Below are positions 58,852-64,000 of a stretch of DNA of 64,000 nucleotides, in pieces. Source of the DNA: Hamadaea tsunoensis DSM 44101 (lineage in GTDB: Bacteria; Actinomycetota; Actinomycetes; Mycobacteriales; Micromonosporaceae); NCBI RefSeq assembly GCF_000428945.1, contig NZ_AUAX01000004.1, forward strand, positions 248,001 through 312,000. Direction: 5' to 3'. How positions within the stretch are numbered: position 1 is the stretch's first letter; each line of letters starts with the position of its first letter. A model generated the notes under the pieces. That model ran no database searches. It saw nothing but the letters and a program-made list of their open reading frames with translations, and was not told the origin of the DNA. A program made the position numbers and the translations under genes.

Positions 58852-58888
58852 CGCCTCGCCGCTCCCGACCTGCCGCGCCCCTGCAACG

Positions 58889-58969
58889 CAAGATCCCGTT
58901 TGGATCAGGGAAATCGCCCGAATCTTGGTCCAAGATTACGTGGCGATCCCTGATCCAAACGGGATCTTG
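58889..58969. repeat. Palindromic repeat family A, copy 4 (opposite orientation)
   Basis: Perfect 22-bp arms (58889-58910 and 58948-58969) with the usual CAAGATCCCGTTTGGATCAG arms. The core is inverted relative to copies 1 and 2, and its centre reads AATCTTGG-t-CCAAGATT instead of AATCATGG..CCATGATT, a compensated double change. It lies between convergent gene ends. Confidence 0.85.
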
Positions 58970-58987
58970 AGGAGCTGACCTGCCGCG

Positions 58988-60769
58988 CTACCGGGCGCCG
59001 AAGATCGCCCGCTGCATGACGTCCGTGATGTCGTACGCGCCCTTGCTGACCAGCGGCGCCGGCCCGTTCGTGGCGGCCGAGATCTGCTGGAGGACGTCGC
59101 CGTTCGCGTCCTGGCCGAGCGCGATCGTGACGATCGTGACCGGACGCTTCGGGTCGCCCTTCTTCAGCTGTTCGATCAGCTGGTCCAGCTTCAGGTTCTT
59201 CTCCTGGTCGTCGTTCGCGCCGTCGGTGAGCAGCACGACCATGTTCGTCGCGTCCGGCACGTACTTCGTCTGCACCTGCTTGTACGCGGCCAGCACGGTC
59301 TCGTACATGCCCGTGTTGCCGCCCGCCTTCAGCCCGTCGACGGCCGTGTTGAGGGCGTCCTGGCGCGTACCGCCGTCCATCTCGTCGGACAGTGGCCCGA
59401 GCGGGACGTTCTCGACATAGGACTTGCTGCCCTGCTTGTTGGACGAGAACGACCACAGGCCGGCGTTGCCCTTGCCCTGGAAGACCTCGATCGCCTGGCG
59501 GGCCGCCTGCTTGGTGAGGTCCAGCTTGGACTTGCCGATGCCGGGGACCTGCTCGCCCATGGAGCCGGACACGTCCAGCACCAGCAGCGCGTTGGTGGTA
59601 CGCGTCAGCGCGGTCCAGGTGTTGATCGTCTCGTTCACCGCGTCGGTGAGCAGTACGCCGCGCGGCAGCGCCGTGAGTTCGGAGACGACGCCGTTGGCCG
59701 CGGTGAAGTCCGGGCCCGGCTTGCGGTTGGTGTCGCGGTAGCCGGCGCCGGTGAAGACGTCCTTGCCGGCGCTGCGCACGTAGGTGAGGAACGCGCGCGC
59801 GACCGCCTCCCGCTTCGCGTCCGCCCAGCCGGCCCCGGTGAGCACCAGGTACGGGTTGTCGGCCTCGATGTTGCTCTTCGGGTAGATCGCGACCAGCGGC
59901 GTGTTCGGGTGGGCCTTGTTGTGCTCGATGACCTCCTGCTCGAGCGCGGGGAAGGCCGAGATGTAGCTCAGCCCCGCGTCGCCGCCGGAGCCGCCCTGCT
60001 GGTCGAACTGGTCCATGATCTGCTCGGTGTCGTCGGCCTTGACGTCCAGCACCGTACGCAGCTTGAGCAGCCCGTTGCGCTCGGTCTGGTCGATGTCCTG
60101 GTCGTCGTTGCGGTCGATGATCGCCGACAGGGCGAGCAGGCCCGGGGTCGACAGGCCGGGGTCGGTCATGCCGAGCTTGAACGCGCCCCACGTCTTGCCG
60201 TACGCGGCCCAGCCCCGCGCGTCGGTGGCGGTCTTGTCGAGGACCTCCGACCAGTCGGGCTGCTTGCCCGGCCAGCCGAGTGCCTCGGCCATCGCCTTGG
60301 GCATCGCCAGCACCACGGGCGACCGGGCGACCGAGGGCTGCAGGTCGGGCAGGATCTGCTCGGCGTCACCGGTCTGCGCGCTGCGGAACCAGGCGCTCGA
60401 CTCGGGCACCCAGACGTCGGGCTGCGGGCCGAGGGTCTGCGGCCACGAGCTCTGCAGCGCGATGGCGACCTTGTTCGACTCGACGGCGCGGACCAGGATC
60501 GACGGGCAGGCGCCGTCGACCGAGGGGCTGGTCGTCGTCCACTTCTGCGCCAGCTGCTCCAGCAGCGGCGCGATCGTGGGAGCGGCGGCGATCGACGCCG
60601 TCGCCTGCCCGGTGCATTGGGTCTTCTGGTACCGCGAGAAGGCGTAGACACCGCCACCGGCGGCAGCCGCCACGAGCACGGGCACGATGACGAACAGGGC
60701 GGTACGCCCACCGCGGCGGGAGCCGCTGCGGCGATGCGACCGGACGGCGGCGGAGCGACCGTTCGGCAT
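58988..60769 (-). CDS. Membrane-anchored substrate-binding protein fused to a VWA domain
   Basis: 593 residues: a basic cytosolic N-terminus, a transmembrane anchor (about 24-45), and a type 2 periplasmic-binding-like domain (about 60-375; IAAAPTIAPLLEQLAQKW, VWVPESSAWFRSA, VVLAMPKAMAEALGWP). A von Willebrand A domain follows (about 395-590) with MIDAS motif DVSGSM, the downstream Thr region and LLTDGANDD. It probably binds a ligand or protein partner outside the cell through a metal ion. ATG 60769 is followed by MPNGRSAAVRSHRRSG. It is preceded by a 195-bp gap and is not obviously part of an ABC transporter. Confidence 0.88.
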   Translation of the reverse strand: MPNGRSAAVRSHRRSGSRRGGRTALFVIVPVLVAAAAGGGVYAFSRYQKTQCTGQATASIAAAPTIAPLLEQLAQKWTTTSPSVDGACPSILVRAVESNKVAIALQSSWPQTLGPQPDVWVPESSAWFRSAQTGDAEQILPDLQPSVARSPVVLAMPKAMAEALGWPGKQPDWSEVLDKTATDARGWAAYGKTWGAFKLGMTDPGLSTPGLLALSAIIDRNDDQDIDQTERNGLLKLRTVLDVKADDTEQIMDQFDQQGGSGGDAGLSYISAFPALEQEVIEHNKAHPNTPLVAIYPKSNIEADNPYLVLTGAGWADAKREAVARAFLTYVRSAGKDVFTGAGYRDTNRKPGPDFTAANGVVSELTALPRGVLLTDAVNETINTWTALTRTTNALLVLDVSGSMGEQVPGIGKSKLDLTKQAARQAIEVFQGKGNAGLWSFSSNKQGSKSYVENVPLGPLSDEMDGGTRQDALNTAVDGLKAGGNTGMYETVLAAYKQVQTKYVPDATNMVVLLTDGANDDQEKNLKLDQLIEQLKKGDPKRPVTIVTIALGQDANGDVLQQISAATNGPAPLVSKGAYDITDVMQRAIFGAR

Positions 60770-60964
60770 GGGTTGCCTCCGTGGGGGCTGGCGGCAGTCT
60801 ATGGGGGCTGCGTAGTGGCTGATGACGGTGCTGCTCGGAGCTGCTCAGCGCGCTTGCCGGTACTGCGGGGGTGGAGCAAGGCGGTGAGACCGGGACAGTC
60901 TAGGGGGTACGACCGGCGGTGCGAAGGCGGAGGAGACCACTTTGTGATCAGTCATTACTGCCCG

Positions 60965-62113
60965 TCAGACGACGATTACCTGCGGGTGCGGATGGCGGAG
61001 GTACTCGTGGTGGGAGATGTCCCAGCCGTAGGCGCCGGCCCGGCCGAACACCAGAATGTCGCCGACGCGTACGCGGTCGATGGGTTGGTCGCGGCACAGC
61101 ACGTCACGCGGGGTGCACAGCTCACCGGCGGCGGTCACGCGGGCGTCTTCGAGCACCGGTCGCGGCCACGGGTAGGGCCACTCCTCGACCGGCACGACCG
61201 TGAACGGGTGGTCGTAGCCCCACGCGGCCGGCAGCCGGAAATGATGGGTCCCGCCGCGAACGACGGCGAACCACGTCCCGTGCGCCCGTTTGAGGTCGAG
61301 GACCTCGGCGGCGTACCAGCCGGCGTCGGCGGCGAGGAACCGGCCCGGCTCGAACGCGAGCTCCACCCCGGCGGGACGGCGCAGCGCCGACCAGTCCAGC
61401 TCGTCGAGCGGCAGCCCCGCGTCCGGTGACAGGTAGGAGATCCCGAGCCCGCCGCCGACGTTCACGTACTCCAGGTCGACGTCCAGCGCCAGCGCGGCCG
61501 CGATCGACCACGCCATCGCGTTCGCGGTGAACCGGGCGTACTCGCGCGCGTCGAGGGAGTTGCTGACCGCGTGCAGATGGAAGCCGGCCACCCGGACACC
61601 GAGCTGCCGGGCGAGTTCCACGGCGGCCGGCAGCTGCGCCTCCTCGATCCCGAACGGCGTCGGCGCCCCGGTCATCGCATGCGTCCCGACCGGGCCGGCC
61701 GTCGCCCGGTTGACCCGCAGCGCGACGCGGACGCGGTCGTGGACGCCCAGCCGGGCCAGCCGCCGCAGTTCCTGGGCGCTCTCCACGTGCAGGGTCAGCG
61801 GTACGGGTGCGGCGAGCGCGTCGACGAGCTCGGCGTCGGTCTTCGCCGGCCCGCCGAACGCGATCCGGCGCGCCCCGGCGGCCAGCGCGACCGCCAGCTC
61901 GCCCCCGGACGCCACCTCGATCCCGTCGGCCGCCCGCGCCAGCGTCGACACGACGTCGGGATGGCCGTTGGCCTTCATCGCGTACAGGAGGGTGGCGCCG
62001 GGCGGCAGGGCGTCGCGGGTGGCCGCCGCCCTCGCCCGCAACGCGTCCAGCGAGTAGACGTACGCGCACACCGGCCGCCCGGCCCCGGCCAATGCTTCCA
62101 CAACCTCACGCAT
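60965..62113 (-). CDS. Type III PLP-dependent decarboxylase of a siderophore operon
   Basis: A 382-residue alanine-racemase-fold (fold III) decarboxylase. The PLP-binding Lys47 is in YAMKANGHP, the phosphate-binding GGGLG is in VNVGGGLGISY, and the C-terminal-site Cys is in GELCTPRDVLCRD. The family includes diaminopimelate, ornithine and SbnH-type decarboxylases; SbnH acts in staphyloferrin B synthesis. It overlaps the IucA/IucC synthetase gene by 8 bp, so it probably makes the diamine or trims the citryl intermediate of the siderophore. ATG 62113 fits the overlap. Confidence 0.88.
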   Translation of the reverse strand: MREVVEALAGAGRPVCAYVYSLDALRARAAATRDALPPGATLLYAMKANGHPDVVSTLARAADGIEVASGGELAVALAAGARRIAFGGPAKTDAELVDALAAPVPLTLHVESAQELRRLARLGVHDRVRVALRVNRATAGPVGTHAMTGAPTPFGIEEAQLPAAVELARQLGVRVAGFHLHAVSNSLDAREYARFTANAMAWSIAAALALDVDLEYVNVGGGLGISYLSPDAGLPLDELDWSALRRPAGVELAFEPGRFLAADAGWYAAEVLDLKRAHGTWFAVVRGGTHHFRLPAAWGYDHPFTVVPVEEWPYPWPRPVLEDARVTAAGELCTPRDVLCRDQPIDRVRVGDILVFGRAGAYGWDISHHEYLRHPHPQVIVV

Positions 62114-63545
62114 GCAGCGGATTCTCCATCGGCACGTAGACGTCACCTGACCGCACTCCTGGCGGCTCGCGCAAGCGCTCCCCGGCGGCGGCCAGCCGCA
62201 TCCGGACCAGGGCCTTGTGCGGGACCGTCGGCGCGGTGAAGAACGCGTGATCGGCCTTGGCCGCGACCGGCGCGTACGCGGCCAGCCCTTCGTAGGTCTC
62301 GTCGACGATGCCGCGTACCGGCGCCCAGGCGTCGGGTCCGAGGCCGAGGGCGTGCACCACGTCGCCGAGGTGCGCCTGGAACGCGGTGTACGCGACCTTC
62401 GCCAGCAGCACGTTCTCGTCCTCGGTGCCGACGACCGAGCCGGGCCACAGGTCGAGGCGTACGCCCGCGTCGGCGAGCCGCCCGGCGTGCAGCCGCAGCC
62501 CGGCGAGGTCGCGCAGGATCAGCCGGTGCGGAACTCCGCCGAGGAAGGTCACGATGCAGTTCTGCAGGTGCGCTTCGAGTCCCACTCCGAACCGCGTGAC
62601 CATCCCGAGCACCGGCGGCAGCACCAGACGCGCGTACGCGGCCAGGAACTCGTGCGGCGTGCGGCCCGAGCGGCGCCGCAGCAGCTCCGCGACGGTCAGT
62701 CCGGTGATGGGGCAGGTCTGCGCGAGAGCGATCGCCGGCACCGCCTGCTCGCCGGGGGCCATCGCGGGCATCGGCTCGCGCAGGATCGCCGACAGGTCCC
62801 GGCCGTTGCCCAGGTTCGACGCGGCCCCGGCCGGCTCGCCCAGCAGGCGTACCCGGTCGCCGCCGCACTCCGCCAGCAGCCGGGGCAGCTGCGCGGACAG
62901 CATCGGGCCGTTGCGCGTACTGGCGATGGAGATGGTCCGCCGGGTCGAGGTGATCTGCACGTCCAGCGACAGCTTCAGGTAGGCGTCGAGCTCCGGCACC
63001 CACAGCGTCCGCACCGCCGCGGTCACCTTCGCCGGCATCTCCCGCTCCAGCACGGGCAAGCCGTAGCGGTCGCGTACCACCGCCAGCTGCCAGGCGTGCA
63101 CCGGCCGGGCCACCAGCCCGCGCGGGGCGCTCACCCCGAACCGCTCGCCCAGATCGTCGCCGACGGAACCTTCTTCGGGTACGCCGACGAAGCCGACCGT
63201 CGTCCCATCGCTCTCCAGGTCGTGCGCCTCGGCGTCGGCGATCGTCCAGCCGAGCCGTGTCCGGCCGCACGGATGCAGGTTGTGGCCCTCCGTGGCCAGC
63301 TGCTCCAGGCGTACGACGGAATCGTGGGCGAGAACGAGGACGTCCGCGGCGCCCGACCCGCGGGCCTCGGCATCGGCCACGGCCCGGCGGCGGTACGCGA
63401 GCGCCAGCTTCTCCTCGGCGTCGGCGATCTCGGCGAGGAAGCCGGGGGAGGCCTCGACCTCGGCCCGGGCGAGACCCTCGCGGCGCAGTGCCGCGGCGAG
63501 CTTGTCCTGGACGGTCTGGTGGGCTCGCAGCCGGTCGTCGTTCAT
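62106..63545 (-). CDS. IucA/IucC family siderophore synthetase
   Basis: A 479-residue NIS synthetase that condenses a citrate-type carboxylate with an amine or alcohol using ATP. Family motifs: EGHNLHPCGRTRLGW (the GHxxHPxxKxRxG-like ATP site, here without the usual Lys), TSTRRTISIASTRNGPML, GLEAHLQNCIV and RDLAGLRLH. It is shorter than the usual 580-620 residues, mainly at the N-terminus. ATG 63545 overlaps the stop of another synthetase gene by one base, so the genes are coupled. Substrates are not predictable from these residues. Confidence 0.88.
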   Translation of the reverse strand: MNDDRLRAHQTVQDKLAAALRREGLARAEVEASPGFLAEIADAEEKLALAYRRRAVADAEARGSGAADVLVLAHDSVVRLEQLATEGHNLHPCGRTRLGWTIADAEAHDLESDGTTVGFVGVPEEGSVGDDLGERFGVSAPRGLVARPVHAWQLAVVRDRYGLPVLEREMPAKVTAAVRTLWVPELDAYLKLSLDVQITSTRRTISIASTRNGPMLSAQLPRLLAECGGDRVRLLGEPAGAASNLGNGRDLSAILREPMPAMAPGEQAVPAIALAQTCPITGLTVAELLRRRSGRTPHEFLAAYARLVLPPVLGMVTRFGVGLEAHLQNCIVTFLGGVPHRLILRDLAGLRLHAGRLADAGVRLDLWPGSVVGTEDENVLLAKVAYTAFQAHLGDVVHALGLGPDAWAPVRGIVDETYEGLAAYAPVAAKADHAFFTAPTVPHKALVRMRLAAAGERLREPPGVRSGDVYVPMENPLHA

Positions 63546-64000
63546 CACGCTCCCGCGAGTGGGTTGGGTACGGCGGTCCAGATGTCGTCGACGCTGCGCT
63601 CGGCCAGCCGCATCGCGGTGGTGGCCTTGAGCGGCAGCGGCCTGCCGAGCAGCGCCCGCTTGTCGGACTCGGCGACGTGTTCGAGGTGCTCGGCCACGAG
63701 CCGCCACAGCGCGGCCGGATCCGCGCCGTGCAGCGTCTCCAGCAGGTACGCCAGCCGGGCCAGGACGACCGCGAACAGCGACGCGAACGGCTTGGCCCGC
63801 AGCTCGTCCTCGTCGTCGGTGAGCAGGTCGCCCTGGATGACGGGCAGGCCGAGCCCGGCGGCGCGCAGCCTTCCCGGATGCAGCCGCACCCCGCCCACGT
63901 CGCGGTAGCCCGCCTCGGCCGGCCGCCCGTACGCGAGCCGGACGAGCAGGTTCTGGCCGTGCGCCTCCAGCCCGATGCCCCGGCCGAGCAGCGCCAGCAC
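63545..64000 (-). CDS. IucA/IucC family siderophore synthetase, C-terminal part (cut by window edge)
   Basis: Only the last 151 codons are in the window; the gene continues to the right. The visible part holds GIGLEAHGQNLLVRLAYG and RDVGGVRLHPGRL, the C-terminal (FhuF-like) end of an NIS synthetase, followed by a helical tail ending in NPLAGA. It is a paralogue of, not a copy of, the gene below it. Together with the decarboxylase they indicate a two-synthetase siderophore pathway. Confidence 0.85.
   Translation of the reverse strand: MLALLGRGIGLEAHGQNLLVRLAYGRPAEAGYRDVGGVRLHPGRLRAAGLGLPVIQGDLLTDDEDELRAKPFASLFAVVLARLAYLLETLHGADPAALWRLVAEHLEHVAESDKRALLGRPLPLKATTAMRLAERSVDDIWTAVPNPLAGA

Overview
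The window is high-GC actinobacterial DNA. GTG starts, four-base ATGA/GTGA gene overlaps and leaderless-looking promoters are common. Gene content points to the Micromonosporaceae or a close relative (inference). A block at 42724-48692 follows the Mycobacterium tuberculosis Rv1822-Rv1830 order: CDP-alcohol phosphatidyltransferase, DUF881, DUF1290, DUF881, gcvH, garA, ftsR, DUF151 nuclease, MerR. The equivalent of Rv1832, gcvP, follows at 54129 behind a glycine riboswitch. No tRNA, rRNA, CRISPR array, transposase or phage gene was seen.

Layout. 1-10400 holds secreted enzymes: a sialidase with three LamG-like modules, an M4 metalloprotease with duplicated P-domains divergent from an emfourin-like lipoprotein, and a ThuA-ricin fusion. 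An ADP-ribosylglycohydrolase and an acetyltransferase lie among them. 10400-19950 holds small metabolic and redox genes (methyltransferase, alpha/beta hydrolase, SDR, MmyB-type regulator, NmrA protein), an argS with a candidate arginine leader peptide, and a Ni/Co exporter pair. 19996-27021 holds a 1607-residue secreted metallophosphoesterase and an SGNH hydrolase with a long Ser/Pro/Ala linker. 27226-30171 is a translationally coupled lutA-lutB-small ORF-lutC lactate operon. 30205-35705 holds a class A penicillin-binding protein, an MFS transporter and an LtrA protein carrying a 33-bp minisatellite. 35721-40635 is a four-gene sugar catabolic operon divergent from its LacI regulator across a palindromic operator. 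42724-57304 is the conserved division and glycine-cleavage block, interrupted by a mannosyltransferase, a SanA-like protein, a TetR/NmrA pair and an aldo/keto reductase. 57508-60769 has a PabB-like chorismate enzyme and a VWA lipoprotein-like protein. 60965-64000 is the end of an NIS siderophore operon, with two IucA/IucC synthetases and a type III PLP decarboxylase.

The least explained structure is intergenic. At least four families of GATC-rich palindromic repeats sit between genes, most often between convergent gene ends. In family A (four copies near 24829, 27122, 52713 and 58889) both hairpin arms change together between copies, which argues for conserved pairing. Two inverted copies of family B bound a 583-bp non-coding, MITE-like segment at 12871-13453. 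Other observations worth testing are the argS leader (MFFARRMRTAG with tandem CGA codons inside alternative hairpins), the predicted M4 protease and lipoprotein-inhibitor pair, and the 60-residue ORF in the lut operon. There is also an apparent preference for the word GTAC at codon junctions, and a 15-mer that recurs in the same reading frame in unrelated genes.
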